Shown here: one piece after another, positions 1-6,893 of the stretch
Numbering within the stretch: the stretch's first letter is position 1
How the letters are laid out: every line of letters starts with the position of its first letter
Source of the DNA: Phycisphaerales bacterium
GTDB taxonomy: Bacteria; Planctomycetota; Phycisphaerae; Tepidisphaerales; Tepidisphaeraceae
Direction of reading: 5' to 3'
Length of the DNA stretch: 11,309 nucleotides
NCBI GenBank assembly: GCA_028288905.1
Contig: JAQGHJ010000086.1
Location: 1 to 11,309 of the forward strand
Made by a program: the position numbers and the translations under genes
The notes under the pieces: generated by a model
Seen by the model: only the letters and a program-made list of their open reading frames with translations
What the model was told of the DNA's origin: nothing
The model's database searches: none

Positions 1-510
1 CTGGAGGTTCCGCTGCCAGAGCGGCTTGCCGTCGAGGTCGAACGCGAGCAGGTCGCCGGTGCCGAACAGGAACACCACCCGCTTGCCGTCCGTCGCGGGC
101 GACGGGGCGGCCACGTCGTTCTCGCCCTTTGGCCGGAGCTGGGCGGTGCCCGCGTCCTTCCGCCACAGTTCCTTGCCGGTCGCCTGATCGAGGGCGAGGC
201 AGACCATCTTGCGGCCGGGGTCGACGGCGGTGACGAACACCTTTCCGCCGGCGACGACGGGCGTGTTGTTGCTCGGGCCGGGGAGGGCGGCGGTCCAGAG
301 GAGGTTCTTCTCCTTCCCGAACTCGGTCGGCAGGTGCTTGGCGTCGGAGGAGCCGTCGAAGTGCGGGCCCCGCCACTGGGCCCACTCGGTCGGGCGGGCC
401 TGGACCAGGGTCTCGTCCCGCTCCGCCTGGGCCGAGGCCGGGGCGGCGAGGGACGCGGCGGCGGCGGCCGACGCGGTCAACAGCATCAGCCGGGCGAGGT
501 AGCGTGTCAT
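1..510 (-). CDS. PQQ-like beta-propeller repeat protein, exported (3' end outside window)
   Basis: The reading frame is open from an ATG at 510-508 to the window edge, giving the first 170 residues. A purine-rich ribosome binding site (GGAGGA, plus-strand 521-526) lies 10 bases upstream of the ATG. Residues 1 to about 29 form a signal peptide: Arg residues, a hydrophobic Ala/Leu stretch, then ASAQA. Next come W43-A-Q-W-R-G-P and D52-G, a variant of the N-terminal motif common in planctomycete PQQ-like (BamB-type) proteins. Blade motifs follow, such as NNTPVVAGGKVF (81-92) and LDQATGKELW (107-116). The family folds as an eight-bladed propeller. Members range from true quinoprotein dehydrogenases to scaffolds with no cofactor, so no enzyme activity can be assigned. 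The protein probably acts in the periplasm. It is divergent from the PQQ-like gene at 1042 and is a paralogue of it. The C-terminal part is not visible. Confidence 0.88.
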   Translation of the reverse strand, partial: MTRYLARLMLLTASAAAAASLAAPASAQAERDETLVQARPTEWAQWRGPHFDGSSDAKHLPTEFGKEKNLLWTAALPGPSNNTPVVAGGKVFVTAVDPGRKMVCLALDQATGKELWRKDAGTAQLRPKGENDVAAPSPATDGKRVVFLFGTGDLLAFDLDGKPLWQRNLQ

Positions 511-710
511 GGCCGTGGGGTCCTCCGGTCGCCGAGACGAATCGGGTGTGAGCCGCGGCCCGGGCGGGCGGCCGCGGGGGTGGACGGTAAGGTCTTGTAC
601 CACCGGTTCGGCCGATCGTTAAGCCGGCGGGGCGGCGGGAGCGCGGGCGGACGCCTCGGGTTCCACGGCGCACAAAGCCCACGGGACACCGGAACGGCGG
701 ACCGGAGTTT
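511..710. other. Intergenic leader region with an 8-bp GC stem
   Basis: This is the part of the 531-base divergent intergenic region closest to the leftward gene. It holds a perfect 8-bp inverted repeat (553-560 and 570-577, loop of 9) made only of G and C. There is no T run on either side. A promoter for the leftward gene must lie in this region or further right, but no -35/-10 pair is convincing. The other end of the intergenic region, 908-1041, shows nothing beyond the ribosome binding site of the next gene. Confidence 0.35.
521..526 (-). promoter_or_regulatory. Shine-Dalgarno site of the leftward PQQ-like gene
   Basis: The minus strand reads GGAGGA 10 bases before the ATG at 510-508. The site supports this start codon. 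Confidence 0.6.
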
Positions 711-907
711 GTCATCCTGAGCGGAGCGAAGGATCTCTCGTCCACCGCGCAAGGGGGTCAGCAGAAGAGGGGCAGTGGAATGTGAAAGGGTGGCCTCGGC
801 GACGGAAGACGAGGCCACCCATTCACAATCCACGCTCTTCGACCTGCTGATCCCGTTGCGCGGTGGGCGAGAGGTCCTTCGCACCGCTCAGGATGACATC
901 CGTGGGG
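711..907. repeat. Long palindromic repeat element, copy 1 (left end shortened)
   Basis: The outer arms are 711-764 and 844-897: 54 bases each, with 49 of 54 positions complementary. Three of the five mismatches would be G-U pairs in RNA. Inside them is a second arm pair, 775-797 and 811-833 (21 of 23 positions complementary), around a 13-base loop. The whole unit can fold into one long hairpin. The right side ends with ATCCGTGGGG (898-907), which copy 2 also has. The matching left end is missing here. The arms contain CATCCTGAGCGGAGCGAAGG, which I recall as a recurrent intergenic motif in several bacterial phyla; this was not verified. No protein-coding frame is credible inside. It sits between the divergent PQQ-like genes. 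Confidence 0.85.
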
Positions 908-1029
908 GGCGGCGGTGACCCGGAGGCGCTCTCGTCGTCGTCGCGGGCGTTCCCTTGCCGCCGGTGCTCCTCCCGTCTACCCGCCGCCCGCCATAGACTG
1001 CGCCCGCCGACCCGGTATCGTCTGACTCC

Positions 1030-1034
1030 GGAGG
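1030..1034 (+). promoter_or_regulatory. Strong Shine-Dalgarno site that fixes a TTG start
   Basis: GGAGG lies 7 bases before TTG at 1042. No in-frame ATG or GTG is available between here and the signal peptide, so this site decides the start. Confidence 0.75.
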
Positions 1035-1041
1035 ACCCGCC

Positions 1042-2598
1042 TTGACCACCCGACGCCGCCGCCCGCCGCCCGCCCTGCTGTTGTCTGCCGCCGCCACGGG
1101 CACCGCGCTCCTGTGCGCGGCCGCCGCCGTCCCCCCGACGCTCGCCGGCGACTGGCCGACCTGGGGCCGGGACGCGACCCGGAACATGGTTTCGCCCGAG
1201 ACCGGCCTGCCCGACGCCGTCACGGTCGCCAAGACGGCCGACGGCGAGGCGGACCTCAAGGCATCCAAGGGCGTCGCCTGGACGGCCAAGCTGGGGAGCC
1301 AGACCTACGGCAACCCGGTCGTCGCCGGCGGGCGGGTGTACGTCGGGACGAACAACGCCAACCCCCGCGACCCGAAGTACGCCGGCGACCGCGGCGTGCT
1401 GATGTGCCTGGACGAGAAGACCGGGAACCTCGTGTGGCAACTCGTCGTCCCGAAGCTGCCGGCCGGACGGAACGTGGACTGGGAGGACTGCGGCGTCTGC
1501 TCGTCCCCCGCCGTCGACGGGGACCGGGTGTACGCCGTCACCAACCGGTGCGAGGTCGTCGCGCTCGACGCTGCCGGGTTGGCCAACGGCAACGACGGCG
1601 CGACCGACGAGGCGGCCCACGCCGCCAACCCCGGCGAGCCGCCGGTCGAACAGGGGCCGACGGACGCCGACGTCGTCTGGCGGTACGACCTGCGGCGGGA
1701 GCTGGGCGTGTTCCCGCACTTCCAGGCGGCCAGCAACCCGCTCGTGGTCGGCGACCGGCTGTACGTCGTCACCAGCAACGGCGTCGACTGGACGGACAAG
1801 CACGTCCCGGCCCCGTACGCCCCCGCCCTCGTCTGCCTCGACAAGAAGACCGGCAAGCTGCTCGCCCAGGAGCGGAGCGGCATCAGCGGCCGGACGTTCT
1901 ACTGCAACTGGTCGGCCCCGGCGTTCGGCGACGTCGGCGGCCGGCCGACGCTCGTGTTCGGCGGCGGGGACGGGTTCCTGTACGGGTTCGAGCCCGAGCC
2001 GGACGCCGCCGCCGGCACGCTCAAGGAGCTGTGGCGGATCGACTGCAACCCGCCGGGCTACCGCTCGCGGGACGGCAAGCCGGTCAAGTACCGCGACGGC
2101 AAGGGCCCGAGCGAGATCATCGCGACGCCGGTGATCGTCGGCGGCAAGGTGTACGTCCCGATCGGCCAGGACCCGGAGCACGGCACCGGGGCCGGGGCGT
2201 TGAGCTGCGTCACCGTCGAGGACAAGGGCGGCAAGCCGACGCCGACGATCGCCTGGCAGAACGCGGAGGTCGGCCGGTCGATGTCGACGCCGGCGGTGCT
2301 GAACGGGCTGATCGTGCTCCCCGAGCTGGCCGGGATCGTCCACTGCCTGGACGCCGCGACCGGGGCCGAGGTGTGGCGGCACGACGTCGAGTCCAACGCG
2401 TGGGGGTCGGCCCTGGTGGCCGACGGGCGGGCGTACGTCGGGAACGAGTCCGGCGAACTGGTGATCCTGGCGGCCGGTCGGCAGGAGAAGCTGATCGGCA
2501 AGGCCGACCTGCTTGGCCCCGTGTTCTCGACGCCGGTGGCGGCGAACGGGACGCTGTTCGTGTCGACCGGGACGACGCTGTACGCGCTGAAGAAGTGA
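1042..2598 (+). CDS. Exported PQQ-like beta-propeller repeat protein
   Basis: This is a complete 518-residue protein that starts at TTG (1042) after a strong GGAGG and ends with TGA. Residues 1 to about 36 are a Sec-type signal peptide: RRRR near the start, a hydrophobic Ala/Leu core, then PTLAG. After it comes D37-WPTWGRD, the entry motif of this family. Repeated propeller blade signatures follow: NPVVAGGRVYVGT (91-103), CLDEKTGNLVW (122-132), SSPAVDGDRVYAVT (154-167), CLDKKTGKLL (265-274), ATPVIVGGKVYV (361-372), STPAVLNGLIVL (415-426) and CLDAATGAEVW (435-445). C150 and C153 form a C-x-x-C pair with no following His, so it is not a heme c site. The fold is that of PQQ dehydrogenases and BamB. 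Substrate and cofactor use cannot be read from the sequence. It is probably cotranscribed with the gene at 2675, 76 bases downstream. The pair is bracketed by two palindromic elements. Confidence 0.93.
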   Translation: MTTRRRRPPPALLLSAAATGTALLCAAAAVPPTLAGDWPTWGRDATRNMVSPETGLPDAVTVAKTADGEADLKASKGVAWTAKLGSQTYGNPVVAGGRVYVGTNNANPRDPKYAGDRGVLMCLDEKTGNLVWQLVVPKLPAGRNVDWEDCGVCSSPAVDGDRVYAVTNRCEVVALDAAGLANGNDGATDEAAHAANPGEPPVEQGPTDADVVWRYDLRRELGVFPHFQAASNPLVVGDRLYVVTSNGVDWTDKHVPAPYAPALVCLDKKTGKLLAQERSGISGRTFYCNWSAPAFGDVGGRPTLVFGGGDGFLYGFEPEPDAAAGTLKELWRIDCNPPGYRSRDGKPVKYRDGKGPSEIIATPVIVGGKVYVPIGQDPEHGTGAGALSCVTVEDKGGKPTPTIAWQNAEVGRSMSTPAVLNGLIVLPELAGIVHCLDAATGAEVWRHDVESNAWGSALVADGRAYVGNESGELVILAAGRQEKLIGKADLLGPVFSTPVAANGTLFVSTGTTLYALKK

Positions 2599-2662
2599 GC
2601 GGTAGGTCGTGTGTCGCGGTTTGTCCCGCTCGACGTTCTCCCTCACCCCCGCCCCCTTCTTC

Positions 2663-2666
2663 GGAG
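2663..2666 (+). promoter_or_regulatory. Shine-Dalgarno site that decides the start at 2675
   Basis: GGAG lies 8 bases before GTG at 2675. It is only 2 bases from the in-frame TTG at 2669, which is too close for that codon to be the start. Confidence 0.6.
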
Positions 2667-2674
2667 ACTTGACC

Positions 2675-3418
2675 GTGGTTGCCAGAACCCACCGCTTGCT
2701 CGCCCTCGCTTCGCTCGGCTTGGCCGTCGCCGCCCTGTCGGCAGCGGCGGCCCGTCTCGCGGCCGCCGACGGCGCGGCCGTTGCGCCGGTGTCGGGGAAG
2801 TCCCCCGCCGCCGCCTACGCCACCGACCTGTCGGCCATGCCCGTCGGCAAGCCGCCGGACGAGCTGTTTATCCTCAACGGCGGGTTCAAGGTGGTCGAGG
2901 CGGGCGGGAACAAGTTCCTCGAATTGCCGGGGAACCCGCTCGACTCGTTCGGTGTCTTGTTCGGCCCCGAGGACCAGCAGGCGGCCGAGGTGTCCGCCCG
3001 GATCAGCGGGACGGCGGCCGGGCGGATGTTCCCGGAATACGGAGTCGGGACGAACGACGCAGGCGGGTGGAAGCTGTGGGCGATGCCGGGGCAGGGCGCC
3101 CTGGCGCTGCGGAAGAAGGACGCCGACGAGGTGGCCCGGGTGCCGTTCGCGTTCGCCGACGGCAAGTGGACCCGGCTCAAGCTCCGGGTCGCCCCCGCGG
3201 CCGGCGGCGGCGGTGACAAGGGCGGCGGCGGTACGGGCGGCGGCAAGTGGCAGGTCCAGGGCAAGGCGTGGGCGGACGGCGAGCCGGAGCCGGCCGGGTG
3301 GACGATTGCGGCGACGGACGACGCCGCCCCGCCGAAGGGCCGGGCCAGCGTGTGGGGCCACCCTTACGCCGGGACGCCGATCCGGTTCGACGACCTGTCG
3401 GCCGGCCCTGCGAAGTAG
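2675..3418 (+). CDS. Small exported protein, probable concanavalin A/LamG-like beta-sandwich
   Basis: GTG at 2675 is chosen as the start because GGAG (2663-2666) sits 8 bases before it; TTG at 2669 is the alternative. The product has 247 residues. Residues 1 to about 32 are a signal peptide (Arg4/Arg7, then a Leu/Ala core). The mature part carries patterns of sandwich folds such as DUF1080/LamG: FILNGGFKVV (65-74), KFLELPG (80-86), FGVLFGPED (92-100), VSARI (106-110), GWKLWAMPG (131-139), KWTRLKLRV (164-172) and IRFDDL (236-241). A Gly-rich linker (177-190) precedes KWQVQGKAW and looks like an insertion in the sandwich. It follows a PQQ-like gene on the same strand, so the two may form an exported pair. 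I do not recognise a specific family. The fold is an inference from strand patterns, and no catalytic residues are evident. Spacing from the upstream stop is 76 bases. Confidence 0.8.
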   Translation: MVARTHRLLALASLGLAVAALSAAAARLAAADGAAVAPVSGKSPAAAYATDLSAMPVGKPPDELFILNGGFKVVEAGGNKFLELPGNPLDSFGVLFGPEDQQAAEVSARISGTAAGRMFPEYGVGTNDAGGWKLWAMPGQGALALRKKDADEVARVPFAFADGKWTRLKLRVAPAAGGGGDKGGGGTGGGKWQVQGKAWADGEPEPAGWTIAATDDAAPPKGRASVWGHPYAGTPIRFDDLSAGPAK

Positions 3419-3523
3419 GCGGGATGGCGGGTGGGCAGGCACTCGGGCAGCCGGCCGGGCGGACAAGAGCCGTGGATTGAGGCTCGGCCGTGGTGACGTC
3501 GGCGCGTCAGCGTTACGGCTCGT

Positions 3524-3739
3524 CCCCACGGATGTCATCCTGAGCGGAGCGAAGGACCCCTCGTCCACCGCGCGGCCGGGCCAGCGGTTCGGGGAGCGTG
3601 GAATGGGAATGGGTGGCCCGCCGCCGGTGCTCGCCGTCCGATCCGGCCACACTTTCACATTCCGCTGCCCCTGACGCGCTGATCCGGCCGCGCGGTGGAC
3701 GAGGGGTCCTTCGCTCCGCTCAGGATGACATCCGTGGGG
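3524..3739. repeat. Long palindromic repeat element, copy 2 (full length)
   Basis: The outer arms are 3524-3586 and 3677-3739: 63 bases each, 61 of 63 complementary, with the outer 56 pairs perfect. An inner, weaker arm pair (about 3596-3618 and 3645-3665) keeps the GGAATG/CATTCC and GGTGGCC/GGCCAC-type core of copy 1. The middle, 3619-3644, is loop. The unit begins with CCCCACGGAT and ends with its complement, which marks the likely element ends. No clear target-site duplication is visible next to the ends. The element lies between the converging 3' ends of the exported beta-sandwich gene and the Tad unit. The stretches around it, 3419-3523 and 3740-3840, show no gene or clear signal. Confidence 0.88.
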
Positions 3740-3840
3740 AGGTCGCGCGGGCGACCGGAGGCGGTGACGCCGACGGGGCGAGACGTTCGCGCGATGGCGG
3801 CCGCGGCTCGGTGCTAACGCGAGGACAGCGACGGCGCGCG

Positions 3841-3884
3841 AAAAAGCGAACGCCGGGACGGGCCCCCTGCCCGTCCCGGCGTTC
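3841..3884 (-). terminator. Rho-independent terminator at the end of the Tad unit
   Basis: A perfect 16-bp stem (3848-3863 with 3869-3884, 5-base loop) is followed on the minus strand by GC and then TTTTT (3845-3841). It lies 73 bases past the stop codon of the lipoprotein gene. The plus-strand side has no comparable T run, so it acts mainly on leftward transcripts. Confidence 0.82.
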
Positions 3885-3956
3885 CATTGTTTCGGCTCGG
3901 CCATTCCGACCGCCCGGCGGGCTTGTCGGTGGCGGCGTCGTCGGGGGCGGCGGCCG

Positions 3957-4520
3957 TTACTTGCCCGGGGCGGCCGCCGCGGGGGCGAGGGCCTTCTGGT
4001 CGAGGGCCTGCGACCCGCGGAGGGCGCGGGCGGTCGGGGCGAACGTCCCCGGGTTCTTGCCGGCCACCAGCGTGACCTGGGCCTCGGTCAGCCCGCGGTC
4101 CCGCAGGTACACCTTGACCGACTGCTGGCGGGCGGACAGCAGGGCGTCGTCCCCGCCGGCGTCGAGGTACACGACGACCGGCAGCGCGTCGTCGTCCTCG
4201 AGCATCAGGTTCAGCTTCTCCTCCCCGAGCGAGTTCAGGGCGGCCGGGTTCCCGGCGTCGAAGTGGCAGAGCCGGAGCGTGCCGTCCCGGCGGGCCCCGG
4301 CGGCGGCCTGGGCGTCGATGATCCGGTTGACGTGCCGGGGCTCGTCGGCCGGGGTGAACTGCTCGCCGGCGATGCCGGTCAGCTCCTTCGACTCGTCGGC
4401 CGGGTCGTGCGCCCCGCCGCACCCGACGACGGCCGGGGCCGACGCCAGCAGGGCCGTCCCCCACGCCAGCCGCCAGCCCAGCCGCTTGATCTCGGACACG
4501 GTCTTGGTCGTCGTCGTCAT
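3957..4520 (-). CDS. Putative lipoprotein with a degenerate OmpA-like domain, last gene of the Tad unit
   Basis: ATG at 4520-4518 is preceded by GAGG (plus-strand 4531-4534) at 10 bases. The product has 187 residues. The N-terminus has basic residues K6, K12 and R13, R17, then a hydrophobic stretch ending in a lipobox-like VVGC with C34 as the likely lipidated residue. From about residue 82 to 160 the pattern resembles an OmpA/MotB-type peptidoglycan-binding domain: LPVVVYLDAG (113-122), LLSARQQSVKVYLRDRGL (127-144) and QVTLVAGKNPG (148-158). D120 and R131 fall near the places of the usual peptidoglycan-contacting Asp and Arg, but the usual N-x-x-LS-x-x-RA motif is incomplete. The C-terminus is Ala/Pro-rich. 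It is the next gene after tadC on the same strand, 331 bases away, and is followed by a terminator. It may anchor the pilus machine to the cell wall. The lipoprotein call is firm; the OmpA relation and the link to Tad are inference. Confidence 0.72.
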   Translation of the reverse strand: MTTTTKTVSEIKRLGWRLAWGTALLASAPAVVGCGGAHDPADESKELTGIAGEQFTPADEPRHVNRIIDAQAAAGARRDGTLRLCHFDAGNPAALNSLGEEKLNLMLEDDDALPVVVYLDAGGDDALLSARQQSVKVYLRDRGLTEAQVTLVAGKNPGTFAPTARALRGSQALDQKALAPAAAAPGK

Positions 4521-4678
4521 GGTCGTTTCGCCTCGTGGAGGTCTCGGAGGTCGTGGGTCGGGTGTCGTAGGTTGGGCGTCTGGGACCGGTGGTCTGCCCT
4601 GGGTCTGCCGTTCACAGTTTCGGTCGGGGCACCAGAGTGGTTGAGTCGGGAACGAGGCGTGCCCGGCGGTTTCACCCA

Positions 4679-4780
4679 TTTTAGCGTCAGCCCGGAGGGC
4701 TGGGCGTGGCGGACAGGGCGAATGTAGTCGTCGCAACCGTCTCGCCGTCCGACGCCCAGCCCTCCGGACTGACCCTAAAA
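4679..4780. repeat. Imperfect inverted repeat in the tadC-lipoprotein gap
   Basis: The left arm (4679-4714) and right arm (4747-4780) share a perfectly paired core, CCGGAGGGCTGGGCGT (4692-4707) against its complement (4752-4767). They also have matching outer ends TTTTAG and CTAAAA, and a 32-base loop. It lies in the 331-base gap 4521-4851. The rest of that gap holds T/G-rich low-complexity sequence (4540-4580) and a short tandem AATCCGC (about 4809-4823), with no gene. It lacks a downstream T run on the minus strand, so it is not a standard terminator. It may be a repeat element or a structure that lowers expression of the last gene. Confidence 0.65.
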
Positions 4781-4851
4781 AGGGGCGGACGCTTCCCGCG
4801 CCCGCAAGAAAATCCGCAATCCGCAATCGCCCCGCCCGCCCGCCCCGGGGG

Positions 4852-5808
4852 TCAGTTGAACAGCGAGCTGTTCATCAGGTCGATGATTGTCGGCCCGCAC
4901 AGGACGATGAACGTGCTCGGGAAGATGAACAGGACGAGCGGGAAGCTGATCTTCACAGACGCCTTGGCCGCCATCTCCTCGGCCGCGTGCTGGCGGTTCA
5001 GCCGCATCGTCTCGGCGTGCACCCGCAGGGCCTGGGCGATGCTCGTGCCGAACCGGTCGGCCTGCACCAGCATGGCGGCCAGCGACTGGAGCTGGGCGTT
5101 GCCGGTCCGCACGCCGATGTTCTTCAGGGCGTCGGCCCGGGTAAGCCCGACCCGGGTCTCCATGTGGGCGATCCCGAACTCCCGCCCGATCGCCGGGTGG
5201 GCCAGCCCCAGTTCCTGCCCGACCCGCTGCAAGGCGGCGTCGACGGTCAGCCCGGCCTCGACGCACACGACCATCAGGTCCAGGGCGTCCGGGAGCCCGA
5301 ACGTCAGGGCCCGCTGGTTCCCGTTCACCCGGGTCCGGAGCCAGATCATCGGGGCGAGGTACCCGACCAGCCCGCCGACCGGGAGCATGAGCATCATCTT
5401 GTCGGTGTACGCCCCGACGAGGTATCCGCCGACCAAGCCAATCGGCAGCAGAATGACCTTCGCCCCGGTCAGGGCCCGGAGGGCGGACGGGTTGTACAGC
5501 CCGGCCTTGTTCAGGCTCTGGCGGAGCCCGGAGACCTTCTCCCGGCTCGTCGGCATGAACGGGTGGGCGGCCGCCTGCCCGAGCCGGACGACCGTCCGGG
5601 ACACGGCCGCCCACCGCGCCTTCGACCCGCCGCCGACGGCGGCCGCCGCCAGCGGCGCGGCGGGGCCGGCGTTGGCCGGGGCCTTGGACAGCCGCCCCCG
5701 CAGCTTGGCGTCGTCCTCCCCGCCCATCGTCAGCCGCAGCCCGAAGAACGCCAGGCAGCCGACTACGCCGGCGGCGCAGATCATCAACAAGGTGGTTTCG
5801 TCAAACAT
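4852..5808 (-). CDS. tadC: Tad pilus inner-membrane platform protein TadC (GspF family)
   Basis: ATG at 5808-5806 gives 318 residues, a normal TadC length. Hydrophobic segments are at about 7-27, 115-133, 139-157 and 285-308. The GspF domain (about 172-300) opens with LPDALDLMVVCVEAGLTVDAA and carries the family pattern G-x-x-x-ADALKNIGVRTG, then QSLAAMLVQADRFGTSIAQAL (241-261). These match the second of the paired GspF proteins in Tad systems. TadB and TadC are thought to form the membrane platform that couples the TadA motor to pilin assembly. It follows tadB by 97 bases, and the bases before the ATG show no clear Shine-Dalgarno site. The protein ends with a short tail after the last membrane segment. 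Confidence 0.93.
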   Translation of the reverse strand: MFDETTLLMICAAGVVGCLAFFGLRLTMGGEDDAKLRGRLSKAPANAGPAAPLAAAAVGGGSKARWAAVSRTVVRLGQAAAHPFMPTSREKVSGLRQSLNKAGLYNPSALRALTGAKVILLPIGLVGGYLVGAYTDKMMLMLPVGGLVGYLAPMIWLRTRVNGNQRALTFGLPDALDLMVVCVEAGLTVDAALQRVGQELGLAHPAIGREFGIAHMETRVGLTRADALKNIGVRTGNAQLQSLAAMLVQADRFGTSIAQALRVHAETMRLNRQHAAEEMAAKASVKISFPLVLFIFPSTFIVLCGPTIIDLMNSSLFN

Positions 5809-5869
5809 GGGAGTAGTGGGCTTCAGGTGGTAGGCCGTACGCGGATGGGACGCGGGGGCGGCGGGCGGA

Positions 5870-5892
5870 GCGGGGGCGTCGTCCGCCCCCGC
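5870..5892. repeat. GC hairpin between tadB and tadC
   Basis: A perfect 9-bp stem (5870-5878 with 5884-5892, 5-base loop) lies 18 bases past the tadB stop codon. No T run follows on the minus strand, so a full terminator is unlikely. An RNA stability or processing role is possible. Confidence 0.5.
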
Positions 5893-5909
5893 TGCCTACC
5901 GCCTACTCC

Positions 5910-6878
5910 CTACACCTTTATGGTTGTGATCTTTTTGATGCAGAACAGCCCGGACATCTGCAGGCCGAACGCGGTGCCGAGCAGGTACAGCCCGTCCCCG
6001 TGCAGCAGCTTCTGGCAGTACTCGGGGTTCTGGGTGTAGCACAGCCCGAACATGACGGCCGGGAACGCGACGAGGATGTACCCGGTGAACCGGCCCTCGG
6101 CCGTCTTGCTCCGGACCTGGTTCTGGAGCCGGAGCCGGCCGCGGATCATCCCGCTGATGTTCCCGAGCACCTCGGACAGGTCGCCGCCGGTCTGCCGCTG
6201 GATCAGCAGGGCCGTGACGAAGAACGCGAAGTCGGTGTTCTCGACCCGGCCGGCCGTGTCCTTCAGCGCCTCGTCCAGTGGCTGGCCGAGCGAGTGCTGG
6301 TCGTAGCACCGGCGGAACTCCCCGGCCAGCGGCTGCGGGAGCTCGTCGGACATCATCTGCAGCCCGGTGCTGAAGCTGTGGCCGGCCCGGAGCACCCGGC
6401 TCAGGAAGTCCAGGGCCTCCGGCAGCTGGTTGGCCATCGCCCGCTGGCGGCGGTTCCGCTTGCCGTTCAGGTGGAAGAACGGCAGGTACCCGGCGGCGGC
6501 CGCCCCGGCGGCCGACACGAGCAGCGACCCGCCGACCGCGAACGCGACGAAGAACGTGACGACGGCCAGGGTGGCGGCCAGCCCGAGGAACTTCCCGAGG
6601 CTCGCCCCCGGGGCGGCCACGAGCAGCTTGCGGTTCAGGCTCTGGATCGCCGGTTTGGCCGCCAGCCACGCCGGCAGCCCGGCGACCGCGGTCGGCCGGA
6701 GGATCGGGCGGAATTGGTCGGCGATGTCCGACTCGGACCCGGTCGGCTCCCCGCCGAGCCGGGCGTTCAGCTTCTTCTTCTCGCGGTTCGAGCCGCCGAA
6801 CAGCCCGAACACGCCCCAGATGGCCGCCCCGACGGCCATCGCGATCAGCCCGGGCAGCAGGAGGGAATCGAAGTCCAT
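5910..6878 (-). CDS. tadB: Tad pilus inner-membrane platform protein TadB (GspF family)
   Basis: ATG at 6878-6876 (MDFDSLLL) is chosen. A longer frame starting near 6959 would translate the palindrome upstream and is rejected. The product has 322 residues, typical for TadB. Hydrophobic segments are at about 5-27, 95-115, 117-136, 263-282 and 296-316. A basic cluster (REKKK, 32-36) follows the first segment on the cytoplasmic side. The GspF domain (about 151-280) contains QLPEALDFLSRVLRAGHSFS (151-170), QPLDEALKDTAGRV (199-212) and QTGGDLSEVLGNISGMIR (229-246), the last being the family signature. It pairs with TadC as the platform under the TadA ATPase. The start has only a weak ribosome binding site. 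A perfect 27-bp inverted repeat sits between it and tadA. It ends with TAG. Confidence 0.94.
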   Translation of the reverse strand: MDFDSLLLPGLIAMAVGAAIWGVFGLFGGSNREKKKLNARLGGEPTGSESDIADQFRPILRPTAVAGLPAWLAAKPAIQSLNRKLLVAAPGASLGKFLGLAATLAVVTFFVAFAVGGSLLVSAAGAAAAGYLPFFHLNGKRNRRQRAMANQLPEALDFLSRVLRAGHSFSTGLQMMSDELPQPLAGEFRRCYDQHSLGQPLDEALKDTAGRVENTDFAFFVTALLIQRQTGGDLSEVLGNISGMIRGRLRLQNQVRSKTAEGRFTGYILVAFPAVMFGLCYTQNPEYCQKLLHGDGLYLLGTAFGLQMSGLFCIKKITTIKV

Positions 6879-6893
6879 GGGTCGGATCTCTGC

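Noticed and set aside
711..907. Copy 1 palindrome as a rho-independent terminator
   Set aside because: No T run follows on either strand, the stem is far longer than usual, and the flanking genes diverge from this site.
1489..1500. C-G-V-C in the PQQ-like protein as a heme c site
   Set aside because: The motif is followed by Ser and not His, so the CxxCH signature is absent.
823..2646. A 607-residue open frame on the minus strand opposite the PQQ-like gene
   Set aside because: Its translation is Arg/Gly/Pro/Val-rich low-complexity sequence, as expected from the antisense of a GC-rich gene. The plus strand has a signal peptide and propeller motifs, so this is a shadow.
4521..4826. An upstream start for the lipoprotein gene near 4826
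   Set aside because: It would place about 100 residues before the signal peptide and lipobox. ATG at 4520 has a ribosome binding site and a proper signal sequence.
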